Assembly: GCF_023667495.1 (NCBI RefSeq)
Contig: NZ_JAMOZL010000010.1
Coordinates: 124,001-188,000 of the forward strand
Length of the DNA stretch: 64,000 nucleotides
Source of the DNA: Dyadobacter sp. MSC1_007
Lineage (GTDB): Bacteria; Bacteroidota; Bacteroidia; Cytophagales; Spirosomataceae
Direction: 5' to 3'
Every line of letters begins with the position of its first letter. Position 1 is the first letter of the stretch. Positions 8,776 to 17,844 of this stretch are shown in pieces. The position numbers and the translations under genes were made by a program. Under the pieces are notes generated by a model. The model had not been told where the DNA came from, did no database searches, and saw only the letters and a program-made list of their open reading frames with translations.

Positions 8776-9266
8776 GTATTTCTGTACTCTCGACCGTAGT
8801 CGCACAAATCAATCAGTAAATTACTTTGGCAGATGGTACTGCGTGCTCATTCCAACGCTGATGAATCCGCCTAACAAGTTATTGAGAACAATTAGTCGCA
8901 CGTTTAGGACGCCAAAACCTACGATGAAGAGCAGCCGATCGTTTTCAGGGCAATTGACAATAGAGCCACTTACAACGCATTTTTTAGCTGCAGGCCAGGT
9001 ATTAAGCCACAATCCATCGATTTTGCCAAAATTTTTCGTCGGGACGAAAGCTGATTCGGGAAATCCTGTTGATTCGCCTGTAAATGTTCACAAAATGGTG
9101 GAAAATCTTTCGGAGGATGCGAATGGAGATTACCGGCTACAAGTAACCGTTAAAGGCCGCGGCGGGCGCGGGTATGGAAAGCGGAGGTGAATGGTTCGGT
9201 TTCACGTCCCTGATCCCGAAAATTCATGGCGAAGTGAAGTTGGAAATGAGGTATAAGTTTGATTGA
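8776..9266 (+). pseudogene. Frameshifted remnant of an unknown gene
   Basis: One frame reads down to NLSEDANGDYRLQVTVKGRGGRG. A second frame, entered near 9165, continues MESGGEWFGFTSLIPKIHGEVKLEMRYKFD and stops at 9264-9266. Together they read like the beta-rich C-terminal part of a secreted protein with one frameshift. The upstream part is unclear, so the gene family cannot be named. Confidence 0.3.
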
Positions 9267-9300
9267 GGAAGTTGCAGAAGCATGTGAGCTATTAAAACCG

Positions 9301-9329
9301 AAAAAGGCGCTATGTCTTAGCGCCTTTTA
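9301..9329. terminator. Bidirectional rho-independent terminator
   Basis: A perfect stem AAAAGGCGCTA / TAGCGCCTTTT with a 5-nt loop is followed by T-rich sequence on both strands. It lies just after the frameshifted remnant, so it probably served that gene. Confidence 0.8.
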
Positions 9330-9563
9330 TATTGATCGGAGAATAATTCGGACTCGCGACCGATGTATTTCGGAATAGAATGGTTAGTTCACGGGAATTA
9401 AGGGGTATTGGAAGTCAAGATAATCGGGGGTTTTTGCATTAGATATAGATTTGTTTATTAGGTATTCCGCTACATTTGTTCTGTTGTTTAAGCGTACTAT
9501 TAGGCATCGCGGATTATTGGAAATTGAAGAAAAAGGAATACTCATATTAGGGTGTTGACCGTA

Positions 9564-9597
9564 AAAGCCACCCTAGGTGCGGAGTGGCCTTGTTTTT
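9564..9597 (+). terminator. Possible weak terminator
   Basis: The stem GCCAC / GTGGC has a 12-nt loop and is followed by CTTGTTTTT. It lies just past the 3' end of the minus-strand lipoprotein gene. The stem is short, so this is tentative. The rest of 9330-9614 shows nothing recognisable. Confidence 0.3.
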
Positions 9598-9614
9598 GAT
9601 GAAGATGCAATTAG

Positions 9615-10241
9615 TTACGTTGTCATGGTATATCGTTCAAATACAGTTGTTATTAAGACTTCTTTAACTCCACTCGAAGTATAGATTTTCCGTTCAGTAA
9701 CAACGACAATTTTTCCATCAGGCTGAACATTCACAGATTTAGGAACGGATTGTAAAAAGAAAGTATTTTCCCCTTCGGATGGCGTTATTGTCAGCGTCTT
9801 GAGATCTTCGGAAAAAGCTAGTTTCCGATACAAGACCTTCAAATCGTAAGCGAATGAGTAATTCGGATTAAAAGGAATCATTTCAATACCGTCCCAAACT
9901 TTCCCCGGGCCCATCCTTAAAAATTGCTCGGGCCACGCCTGCATGAATGAAAAGCCTGGTGCCGGTGCAGCTTTGGAGGCCTTATGAATACGAACTTCTA
10001 TCGATGGCCCCATCAATGGCTCATCTTGAAGAGCCTCCAACTCAGTCATCAAATTTATACTGGCAACGCCGTCCAAATTTACATCCAATGCTTCACTTGT
10101 TTCTGAGCTCACGATTTTGTACCGACCGTGAAATTGCTCATAAAGTAGATCTACGTTTTCATTTTGAGGTATCGGAGAATCTCCGGTTTTGCATGCAGGC
10201 ATTTGAGCCAAGGTAAGCGCAATTAAAAGAATTCGTTTCAT
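9615..10241 (-). CDS. Putative lipoprotein of unknown function
   Basis: The 208-aa protein starts at 10241 with MKRILLIALTLAQMPACKTG, a signal peptide with a plausible lipobox ending at Cys17. A longer frame upstream lacks a signal peptide at its start and was rejected. The mature part has no recognised domain. Blocks such as FHGRYKIVSSETSEALDVNLDG resemble lipocalin-like lipoproteins common in Bacteroidetes. It was probably exported to the outer membrane. Confidence 0.65.
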   Translation of the reverse strand: MKRILLIALTLAQMPACKTGDSPIPQNENVDLLYEQFHGRYKIVSSETSEALDVNLDGVASINLMTELEALQDEPLMGPSIEVRIHKASKAAPAPGFSFMQAWPEQFLRMGPGKVWDGIEMIPFNPNYSFAYDLKVLYRKLAFSEDLKTLTITPSEGENTFFLQSVPKSVNVQPDGKIVVVTERKIYTSSGVKEVLITTVFERYTMTT

Positions 10242-10479
10242 ATGAAAAATGTTTTGGGTTAATGGCTGGTATATGTTTGTAACTTGATGACAATAAACCA
10301 ATATTATCCCCCTACGTACATTAATATTAAATTTTGGTTGTATTGATCTCAATTTGCGAACCGGAAGGCAAAGCGCGATGGCCAGGCAGATAACAGCAAA
10401 TTATACATTTACAATCGGCCATCTATCAATAATCCTCGTAACATTCATGAATATCAGTTATATCGTCGGTATGCCTCAG

Positions 10480-11095
10480 GCTATTTTTGACGTTGGCCTT
10501 TGTGAATATGTTAGTGACCTTCCCGCGTCCGTAATTTTCACAGCAGATTCGATCCGCTTTGAGATGAAGTGCAATTGTTTGCCGACTGGCCCGAGCATGC
10601 CGGTGTGTTATTCCCTCTTTGGTGATCAAATCCATCGCCTTTTAGGGCTTCCATCTGGTTCAGCCGAACAGAACTATGGGAATGAAATCATACTTAGATC
10701 ATTCAGGCATGTTGTCACAGATTCGCGCCTGGTTTATCACAAAACCGAAGACCCAAGGACCTGATCAAACTCGTTTACAGTTGTCTGAACATCCGATTCG
10801 GATAACCCATTCTGGGCCAGGCACTGATCATGGAACAAGGTGGTGCACATTTGATGCTTTCGGGCATTCGCACAAGCCGTACCACCGAAATATTCCATCA
10901 GCTTCGAGAGAAGACAATCGTCCTTACCTTTTGATCAATACAGGCTCGGTCGGTAACCCAAAGGATGGCGATCCAAGAGCCTGTTATGTGCTGCTGACAA
11001 GATTTTGGTGTCAGAATTTTCAAAAGGCCGAGGGCCTTGCCTGCGGTCTTTTTATGTCGATTGAATATCAAGAGACGGGTAGCCGAGAAAGTTGA
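10480..11095 (+). pseudogene. Decayed metallophosphoesterase
   Basis: One frame gives LCEYVSDLPASVIFTADSIRFEM. A second gives FGHSHKPYHR followed by LLINTGSVGNPKDGDPRACYVLL. The latter is the C-terminal GHxHxP metal-binding block and the conserved tail of YfcE-like calcineurin-type metallophosphoesterases. The N-terminal metal-binding motifs are absent and at least one frame change lies between the two parts, so the gene is inactive. Sequence after CYVLL also diverges from the family. Confidence 0.7.
11021..11055 (+). terminator. Possible rho-independent terminator
   Basis: The stem AAAAGGCCG / CGGTCTTTT (one G-U pair) is followed by TTTT. It lies right after the metallophosphoesterase homology ends. 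Confidence 0.45.
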
Positions 11096-11177
11096 ATCCA
11101 GGTGTGATGGGTCAAAAAAAGAGCCGAGTTTTGCCCGAAGTTTAACAACGATTCTCGCGCACTGATTTTAACAAAGT

Positions 11178-11205
11178 GGGTGCCTCATTTTAGAATGAGA
11201 CACCC
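11178..11205. terminator. Hairpin between convergent genes
   Basis: Arms GGGTGcCTCATT and AATGAGaCACCC form a near-perfect stem between the metallophosphoesterase relic and the convergent lipoprotein gene ending at 11233. It is probably a terminator, although the U-tract is weak. Confidence 0.5.
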
Positions 11206-11232
11206 TCTAATGGGATGTATTCTGATCAAGTG

Positions 11233-12693
11233 TTAGTCTCGAACGGGAGCCGGCCATTTGGCAACGGGCTCTATTGACAATTCCACCGTACCAGTACTAT
11301 GACTTAAAGTGTTGTACCCCCAGTTGGAGGTTGACGTATTACCCCATGTTCCAGTAATAATCGGATCCGACCATATGAAGCGACAAGAGCCTAATTCCGT
11401 TGATGCGGTAGTCTTTTGAACTACCTGAGAATTTGTTTTTTGCGTACTTCCACTTGCTCCTAAGTTAATTCCAATCTTTTTAAACGGAAAAGTTAAGGAG
11501 AAATTCCATCCAAAATTAGATTGTGCACTAATCGTAGTAGTAGTAGTGGTGCTTGGATTATATTCTAGCACGGTAAATTTCCATTCGTCTCCATATCGCT
11601 CCATGTTCCAGGGCATTAACTCCAGATTCGGATTGAATTCCTTGTAAATCGTCCCGTTTGAAGTAATAGAAATCAAGTCATCAATAGTACATGGAACTAC
11701 CTTTAGGTCAGTCTGCATGTTCCCTTCCCTATAAATGAAGGATAGGCTAATATGAAATTCGAAATTTCCTTCAGTGAAATCCTGCGAAATTATCTTCATC
11801 GCATTATTCCCGTTCACTTTGAACCCGCGTAGATATTCCGAATACTGTGGTAAGAGAACACCCGCCTGCGGTTCACTTTGATTTGTTGGAGTCAGCCAAT
11901 AGTAAACCCAATCACGTTGACTTTGAAGGCCATACGATGTTCTGACATCCCAGGCTACATCATTTTGGAGTGCCTGCCTTGCGTTTTTCAAGAATTCCTT
12001 TGGATTGGAATCACCTATGAAATAATAATTATGGCTCCCAGTCTCGAAAATAACCTTAGTTGATACTTTTTCAATTGAAGTTTCTTCATGCAAGCGGGCA
12101 TTCGCTGATTTGCTTTTAGATATTATCCGCTCATTATCCTTTACAACAACTACTGGAGTCGCTGGCTTAGATTTGTAATCAATTTCATAGTGTCCTCCGT
12201 CATTACGGAAGGCTTGGTATTTGCCTACCGTCTTTTTGAGCTCGTCGTTTACTACGACCACGTCGGGAATATCTGATGTTATGTCCCACTTTTCAGCGGA
12301 AAATTGTGTCATGTTGGGTACAAAAATAGTTAGAAGTGGAGCACTTTCAACCCAAGTTTTGAATCTTTGTGATTGAGCATATTTTTCTAGCACTTGACCA
12401 AATGTACGGCCACTTGGCAAAATTACATCTTTCACCATAGAATAGAGTACATCATAATCACCGTCGTATTGTTTTAGTGAATTTTCTTTCAGAAAAGCTC
12501 TTATTTCTACTTCGTTTAAGGCCTGCGCCAAGGCTTTGGAAAACTCAATCTTGACTGCTTCGTTATCCCCTAGATCAAAAGCCTCATTACGAGCTCCAAC
12601 ATTTTGATCCGGTTGGAGGTCGCGATCACAGGAAGCAAAAAATAGTACAGAAAGAACAGCAAGGGTGTGCCGCATGAGATAAATACTTTTCAT
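11233..12693 (-). CDS. Large putative lipoprotein of unknown function
   Basis: The 486-aa protein has an N-terminal signal peptide with lipobox FFASC (Cys at about residue 22). A fasciclin-like stretch may lie around LKENSLKQYDGDYDVLYSMVKDVILPSGRTFGQVLEKY and APLLTIFVPNM, but the match is weak. The C-terminal third, with many Thr, Ser and aromatic residues and TTTTTTISAQSNFGWNFSLTFPF, looks like a beta-rich extracellular domain. No enzyme motif was seen. Confidence 0.65.
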   Translation of the reverse strand: MKSIYLMRHTLAVLSVLFFASCDRDLQPDQNVGARNEAFDLGDNEAVKIEFSKALAQALNEVEIRAFLKENSLKQYDGDYDVLYSMVKDVILPSGRTFGQVLEKYAQSQRFKTWVESAPLLTIFVPNMTQFSAEKWDITSDIPDVVVVNDELKKTVGKYQAFRNDGGHYEIDYKSKPATPVVVVKDNERIISKSKSANARLHEETSIEKVSTKVIFETGSHNYYFIGDSNPKEFLKNARQALQNDVAWDVRTSYGLQSQRDWVYYWLTPTNQSEPQAGVLLPQYSEYLRGFKVNGNNAMKIISQDFTEGNFEFHISLSFIYREGNMQTDLKVVPCTIDDLISITSNGTIYKEFNPNLELMPWNMERYGDEWKFTVLEYNPSTTTTTTISAQSNFGWNFSLTFPFKKIGINLGASGSTQKTNSQVVQKTTASTELGSCRFIWSDPIITGTWGNTSTSNWGYNTLSHSTGTVELSIEPVAKWPAPVRD

Positions 12694-12870
12694 GATTTGT
12701 TAGTTTATGTGATTTTCTAACAAGAAAGAAGATGTGTTTCAAATTAAGTAACCACAAATAACAATATAACAATTTATTAATATTGGGTATTTGATTTTAC
12801 CTGGACACGTTTCAGTAATTAAAGTGAGCCATTAACCGACCAGCAATTCGAAGAATTTCCATTTTTAATT

Positions 12871-13154
12871 TTAATAAAGATAATGATGTTTACGGGTCGA
12901 CAGGGGTTGGTAGTTGTCATCTAGGAGACGTAGTATCCCTGGCAGAAATCGGCATTTCCTCGGATGCGAACCGTATCTGATTTTGACAACTGAATTGTGA
13001 ACGATTCTGTTAACGGGGGACCCGGCACGTAAAGAGTCGTGGATCGAAATTCTTCCGTGCAAATCACACCTTGATAGGGCTGCTCGTTCTCGCAGCCAGA
13101 TAGCAATATTGCTAAAAATGATGTAAGGCATTCGATGGAGATTTGAGTATCCAT
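12871..13154 (-). pseudogene. Frameshifted small lipoprotein
   Basis: The first frame reads MDTQISIECLTSFLAILLSGCENEQ, a signal peptide with lipobox LSGC, then VICTEEFRSTTLYVPGPPLTESF and SDTVRIRGN. It stops at 12921. A neighbouring frame continues LLDDNYQPLSTRKHHYLY. Bacteroidetes lipoproteins of this type carry CTEEFR, then a VLDDxYQ block and a longer C-terminus. So a frameshift and a C-terminal truncation are likely. Confidence 0.5.
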
Positions 13155-13435
13155 GCAGACGTTTGTGTAGTAGACATTTCTGGGACACGATGGGGCATCT
13201 AACAGTTGGAAATTGTGGAAATACTTTGGAGCCCCTGATAATTAAATAGATTTTATCTATGCCATTGATGATTCAAATCATTCGGTCGTTAAACTGTACT
13301 CTTAGGGAGAATTCAGGTGAACTGCCAGGCGCGAGAAATGAAAAAAGCAGGGGGCGTTGCCGAGAATATTTAATGTAGATTACCTCTCTATTTAAGACCG
13401 GCAGTCTTGTTCAAACTTCTTTTATTAGAATCGTT

Positions 13436-13870
13436 ATGTTTTTTGATCCAGAAAATCATGTTGTAAAACTATGTGCTGAGGGAATCGCATATGAAGGTGA
13501 ACCTGAAAAGGCGAGTTTATATTACCGGAAGGCCTGGGAAGCGGCAATCAACAATGAAGAACGATTCATCGCCGCTCATTACGTTGCCCGGGTACAGGCC
13601 ACCGCTCCTGAAAAGCTCAGATGGGATCGAATTACTCTGGATGAGGCGTTGAGTGTTGACAAAGAGTATATTAAGGCAGCATACCCGTCTTTGTATTTGA
13701 ATCTCGGGAAGGGTTATGAAGACATGACCGATTTCAAAATGGCTATACAACACTATGAACGAGGCTTAGCATTCAACGACTCCCTAAATGATGACGGATA
13801 TAGTAAGATGATAAAATTGGGGCTTGAAACGGGTTTGCAACGAGCGACATCTAAATTGAGAATTGGATGA
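13436..13870 (+). CDS. TPR-type protein
   Basis: The 144-aa protein has two helix-pair repeats resembling tetratricopeptides: LCAEGIAYEGEPEKASLYYRKAWEAAIN near the N-terminus and SLYLNLGKGYEDMTDFKMAIQHYERGLAF near residue 90. It has no signal peptide and is probably cytoplasmic. Similar short TPR proteins occur in many Bacteroidetes without assigned roles. It ends 329 bp before the serine recombinase gene. Confidence 0.75.
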   Translation: MFFDPENHVVKLCAEGIAYEGEPEKASLYYRKAWEAAINNEERFIAAHYVARVQATAPEKLRWDRITLDEALSVDKEYIKAAYPSLYLNLGKGYEDMTDFKMAIQHYERGLAFNDSLNDDGYSKMIKLGLETGLQRATSKLRIG

Positions 13871-13986
13871 AAACGTTCGGTCATTTACACCCGTGAATAT
13901 TGATGGATCGTAACCTGGCTTTCGAAGACTAGCATTATGTCCTTGGAATATTCATATCTAGATAGGCCGACAAAGCACATCCAGTT

Positions 13987-14193
13987 TTGATCTTCTTTGG
14001 CCTCGCCGACGACGTACGTTCCAGCGCTTATTGTAGAATCTTATCCTTCCGGTTTATACGGTCGTATTTCTGTACTCTTCAACTTGCCTTCCAAGCGATC
14101 GCTTTTGACCAGAAAAGTGCCGGAAACGAGTTCATTTTTGTGGTACATGAAAACAAATTACAGTATATTGCGTGGATAGGGGTTAAAATGTAA
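13987..14193 (+). pseudogene. Degenerate coding remnant upstream of the recombinase
   Basis: Two overlapping frames alternate in looking protein-like: SGLYGRISVLFNLPSK in one, then AIAFDQKSAGNEFIFVVHENKLQYIAWIGVKM in the other. The combination vaguely resembles the C-terminal part of an efflux membrane-fusion protein (VFVVxxNKVxxxxVxxG). This identification is weak. A 21-bp stretch starting at 14058 is identical to sequence beside the IS1182 target site. Confidence 0.2.
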
Positions 14194-14199
14194 TTTCAG

Positions 14200-14808
14200 A
14201 TGATTTTTGGTTACGTACGGGTTTCGAAGAATGAGCAGAACCAGGATCTGCAATTTGATGCTCTCCGGAAGGCGGGATGCGAGAAGATTTTTGATGAGAA
14301 GATTTCCGGTGCATCTAAGGAAAGGCCTGAGTATACTAGGATGGTTTCGGAGCTGCGGAAAGGAGATATCATTGTAGTCTGGAGAATTGACCGACTTGGT
14401 CGTGCTACGTACGAATTGATCAAGTTGATGGTCGAGTGGAAGGAAATGGGAGTTGAGTTTCGAAGCATTTCGGAGGGAATTGACACTTCGACAAAGATGG
14501 GTCGATTATGGTATATGTTGAGCTCAGTCTTCGCGGAGAACGAAAGGGAAATTTTGATGGAGCGAACTTTGGCAGGAATGGATGCGGCTCGTGCTAGGGG
14601 CCGGGTGGGGGGGAGGCCGAAAGGACTTACTAACAGGTCAAAAGAAATAGCGAGCTTAGCGGCCACACTCTATCAAAGTAAAAAATACACTACGAAACAG
14701 ATTTGTGATCAATTAAACATAGGAAGTAAAGCCACACTTTATAAATATTTGCGGCACGAAGGGATAGAAGTCGAGGGTTGGGCTAAAACCTATAACGACA
14801 GTAATTAG
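14200..14808 (+). CDS. Small serine recombinase (resolvase/invertase family)
   Basis: The 202-aa protein starts MIFGYVRVSKNEQNQDLQ with the catalytic Ser9 in the YVRVS motif. It continues with VWRIDRLGRA, FAENEREILMERTLAGMDAARARGRVGGRPKG and a C-terminal HTH (TTKQICDQLNIGSKATLYKYL). Enzymes of this size resolve transposon cointegrates or invert DNA segments. It lies at the left edge of an AT-rich set of unusual genes, suggesting a role in mobility of that island (inference). Confidence 0.92.
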   Translation: MIFGYVRVSKNEQNQDLQFDALRKAGCEKIFDEKISGASKERPEYTRMVSELRKGDIIVVWRIDRLGRATYELIKLMVEWKEMGVEFRSISEGIDTSTKMGRLWYMLSSVFAENEREILMERTLAGMDAARARGRVGGRPKGLTNRSKEIASLAATLYQSKKYTTKQICDQLNIGSKATLYKYLRHEGIEVEGWAKTYNDSN

Positions 14809-14939
14809 CTTATGTGTTCCAGGTCGCCAAGAGCAGGTAGCTAGTATTAGGGTCGTAGTTCTGCGAATTCGCTCAACCGGTGCAAAACCTACTGAGCAAG
14901 TGTCAAAAATGAACTATTTTTGGTAAAGCCGACGCAAAC

Positions 14940-16904
14940 ATGAACATCGATAATATTATAGCAGGGCTGCCTGAACAATTCCTGAGAAGTTGGGAGCTGA
15001 GCGATTTTTTGCAAGTTGCCGATTCAGACGTGACGTTCGAGAATGCCTTTATTCATGACATGTCAGACAATCCAATTGACTGTAATATCTATCATCCGAA
15101 GTACGGCTACCCGGGTTTTGTGACTCATGAAAATAGGCCAATATTGACGTCATTTAACCCGATCATTTATCAAGAGCCGTCTGGCCAATATGTTTACTGT
15201 AAGGACCATTTTCCGGTAACCTGCCTTCACGTTAATGGCGTAATAACGAATAAAGACGGAATTCAAGTAAAGTATGTTAATCACACTATGACTAATCGTA
15301 CCAGGTTGGCGGACAGTGAAGATGATTTCAAGAAAATATATAAAAGAGAATTTGTATACGCAAAAATTCCCAATGAGTACCCGTACCACAAGATACTAAC
15401 TAAAAAGCTCAAAGAGCATATTGAGAAATGTCGGAAAAATTACGAAGAAAATAGGGTATTTATCGGAAACACTGCGGCCAGAACAGGCGACCTTTCACTA
15501 ATCTACGTGGCAGACAGATTCGAATCATTTTTAGATGCGCTGCTAAATTCGAATATCGATAAATTTAAAAAAATGATTGACATTCCAGACACAAATCACT
15601 TATATCTATCTTCGATTTCAAGTCAAAATGATTATGATTTTTATTACGACTTGACAAAGAATCTACCCAACGACTTTGTTCAGGATGTAATCGACTACTT
15701 TGGTTCCGGGCCGCGAGAAGGCTTTTTTGATCCATTACAGTTTCTAAACCTATGGCACAAGCCGTGGGAGTATTTTGACGGGCATATGGATGAGCCTTCT
15801 AAATTTATTGGGGCTGTTCAAAATCTTGATATAAGCGAGGAAAATAAGCATATTATTTTTGGATTCACGCTAAAATTTTATGGCGGATATCCAATAGTGA
15901 AAGGGGACTATCAGGCTTCTGTTTCGCTTCGCTTAATAGAGGAGGCCTTCCTGGAATATCCAAATGATACTCCTGAGAAGACATTTTGCATGCGTGATGG
16001 TTGCAGTGACTTCGTTCCAATAATCGAATCTGAAGCGAGTACCTACCTGTACTCTATCAAAGATTTTTCAAATATATCTGACAATCATTCCATAGATTTT
16101 TTCTACAACGTAAAGAATGTACCGCGACATGAGCTTGTATTCGATACCGTGTGGTATTTCAAGAGAGGTTACCGAAAAGGATTGGTTGAACCACTTGCAT
16201 TCTTAAACTTGTTATGGAAGCAGAGCAACTTTGTGCATAGGAATCTTTATGGGAAGGTAAGATCAACATTCGACACGTTAAATAATCTTCCATTAAATGA
16301 ATTACAGAAGCACATATTATTTGGCTTCATTCTAAAATGGAAAGGTGGTATACCAATACAAGTTTTTAACCCAGATGAGAATAGATTTTATAAAATTTTA
16401 GAAAGGGCTTTTTTGTCTTTCGAAGGTGACACACCTGAGAAACTTTTCTGCTCAAAGGAAAGCTTGAATCATGGCATCGATCTCTACTCAAATCAAATAT
16501 CCCAAAAAGGCGTGTCAACTGATAAGGATACAATTGCTTCTACAAAGTCAAAAGATGAGTGGAAAAATGATTTCAATTCGTGTCAAAATCGAGAGGAAAT
16601 CAGGGAATGTTTTATTGCGCTTACGAAACTGAAAAGCGCAAACGGAAAGCCCCACCTGGATGCCGAACAATTAGATCAATTCATCGAACTTGCATTCTGT
16701 GATTGTAACGCGGGGCGGAAGATAAAAATGAATTTCAGAAGGGGTGAAATTAAGAGGATAAGAAAAGTTTTTTATGAATTCTATGTGACCTCCTGGCCTT
16801 CGTATGAATCTTCAAGAAACGTGAAAGATAAGTACGTGAGGCTATTAACTGACTATTTTGAGGGATTCCACTATTCTGCCACATTTAGCAACTTTAATAA
16901 GTGA
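14940..16904 (+). CDS. Unknown 654-aa protein with an internal duplication
   Basis: I do not recognise this protein. It has no signal peptide or membrane segment. It contains two related ~118-residue units, about residues 233-350 and 386-504. Each has an FYY/FFYN start, xGFFDPLQFLNL / KGLVEPLAFLNL, KHIIFGFTLKFYGGYPI / KHILFGFILKWKGGIPI, and EYPNDTPEKTFC / SFEGDTPEKLFC. The C-terminal ~100 residues are highly charged and helical. The gene is AT-rich and lies between a serine recombinase and a small HTH gene, next to a nuclease/HEPN pair. A role in a mobile or defence island is possible but unproven. Confidence 0.75.
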   Translation: MNIDNIIAGLPEQFLRSWELSDFLQVADSDVTFENAFIHDMSDNPIDCNIYHPKYGYPGFVTHENRPILTSFNPIIYQEPSGQYVYCKDHFPVTCLHVNGVITNKDGIQVKYVNHTMTNRTRLADSEDDFKKIYKREFVYAKIPNEYPYHKILTKKLKEHIEKCRKNYEENRVFIGNTAARTGDLSLIYVADRFESFLDALLNSNIDKFKKMIDIPDTNHLYLSSISSQNDYDFYYDLTKNLPNDFVQDVIDYFGSGPREGFFDPLQFLNLWHKPWEYFDGHMDEPSKFIGAVQNLDISEENKHIIFGFTLKFYGGYPIVKGDYQASVSLRLIEEAFLEYPNDTPEKTFCMRDGCSDFVPIIESEASTYLYSIKDFSNISDNHSIDFFYNVKNVPRHELVFDTVWYFKRGYRKGLVEPLAFLNLLWKQSNFVHRNLYGKVRSTFDTLNNLPLNELQKHILFGFILKWKGGIPIQVFNPDENRFYKILERAFLSFEGDTPEKLFCSKESLNHGIDLYSNQISQKGVSTDKDTIASTKSKDEWKNDFNSCQNREEIRECFIALTKLKSANGKPHLDAEQLDQFIELAFCDCNAGRKIKMNFRRGEIKRIRKVFYEFYVTSWPSYESSRNVKDKYVRLLTDYFEGFHYSATFSNFNK

Positions 16905-17012
16905 TTGATACTTTTTTAGTACTGTTTGTACTTTTCTCAAACTGATACTACTGAGTTTCCGTTTGAGTATGTAACATTAAAGATCATTGTGCCATCATCA
17001 AATAATTGGACA

Positions 17013-17240
17013 ATGAGAAAGCTAAATTTGACGCCGACCACACAGCTGTCTGCTGTCGTGAGGTATCTGACAAACAACATTGCCACTGCCACAATGATTT
17101 CTGAGGCGACTGGAATTCCGCAAAAGAACATCTGTCGATATAAGCGTCTATTGCAAAAGCGAGGCTTGATTCGCGAGGTTGCCAGGGATGTTTGCGAAAT
17201 TACCGGTTGTCATGCATGGTATCTTTGTTACGAGGTTTAG
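17013..17240 (+). CDS. Small helix-turn-helix protein
   Basis: The 75-aa protein starts at the ATG at 17013 (MRKLNLTPTTQLSAVVRYL). The helix pair TATMISEATGIPQKNICRYKRLLQKRGLIREV has the shape of a winged-helix DNA-binding domain. It ends with a Cys-containing tail (CEITGCHAWYLCYEV). Similar small proteins are frequent near mobile elements in Bacteroidetes. A longer frame from 16926 exists, but its extra N-terminus is not similar in character. It is followed by a strong terminator. Confidence 0.65.
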   Translation: MRKLNLTPTTQLSAVVRYLTNNIATATMISEATGIPQKNICRYKRLLQKRGLIREVARDVCEITGCHAWYLCYEV

Positions 17241-17277
17241 TAGTTTAAATTCGATCAACGGATTAGACGATGCGCCT

Positions 17278-17322
17278 TTTTGGGACGTACTATGCGACCT
17301 AGTAACGTCCCAAATTTTTTTT
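17278..17322 (+). terminator. Strong rho-independent terminator
   Basis: Arms TTTGGGACGTACTA and TAGTAACGTCCCAAA (one bulged base) are followed by eight Ts. It ends the HTH gene and lies just before the 3' end of the convergent HEPN gene. Confidence 0.85.
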
Positions 17323-17338
17323 GGAAACGTGCCATTGA

Positions 17339-17755
17339 TCAATATCCTCGGAACGCGTGAAGCATGGTTGAAAAGGTGCTATTTTCTTCGATGAAGGTTA
17401 ACAAATATTCTTCAGTAAGAATGAATTGTAGACCGGCGTTGTCTTTGGTTGCTAGGAGTTGTTCCCCTTCGCGTGTAACTTGATAGCTATGTATTATTCT
17501 GTTTCGCTTGTCAACTAGCTTGGAAAATAAGTCCAGCATAGGTTGATTCAAAGAACTCGACAAATTCTTTTGTATGGTTTTTGATAGTACACCCGATGTT
17601 TTATCGACTAGGATGCTCCAAGTATCCGTTGTTCCGATCCGCAAATAATTTTCTATCAAAAATTGATTGTTTGAATTGAATACACAAAGTGCTGTCCCAA
17701 GTAATTCTCTGTACCTTTTTGAGGGCACCGACTGCTTACTATATTTTTCATACAT
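17339..17755 (-). CDS. HEPN-domain protein
   Basis: The 138-aa, mostly helical protein contains LVDKRNRIIHSYQ, with R84-x4-H89 matching the Rx4-6H catalytic motif of HEPN ribonucleases (RNRIIH form). Opening blocks are YRELLGTALCVFNSNNQFLIENYL and WSILVDKTSGVL. HEPN proteins act as RNases in toxin-antitoxin and abortive-infection systems. It follows the PD-(D/E)xK gene in the same direction after 89 bp and probably shares its transcript. Some HEPN-like proteins are non-catalytic, so RNase activity is an inference. Confidence 0.7.
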   Translation of the reverse strand: MYEKYSKQSVPSKRYRELLGTALCVFNSNNQFLIENYLRIGTTDTWSILVDKTSGVLSKTIQKNLSSSLNQPMLDLFSKLVDKRNRIIHSYQVTREGEQLLATKDNAGLQFILTEEYLLTFIEENSTFSTMLHAFRGY

Positions 17756-17844
17756 GTTTGGCAGAAATTTTGTTAGTATTTATTTATATTGATGTTCGCG
17801 TAAAAAATGTCGGCTTACTTTATTGCAGTTTCATTGAGACATGC

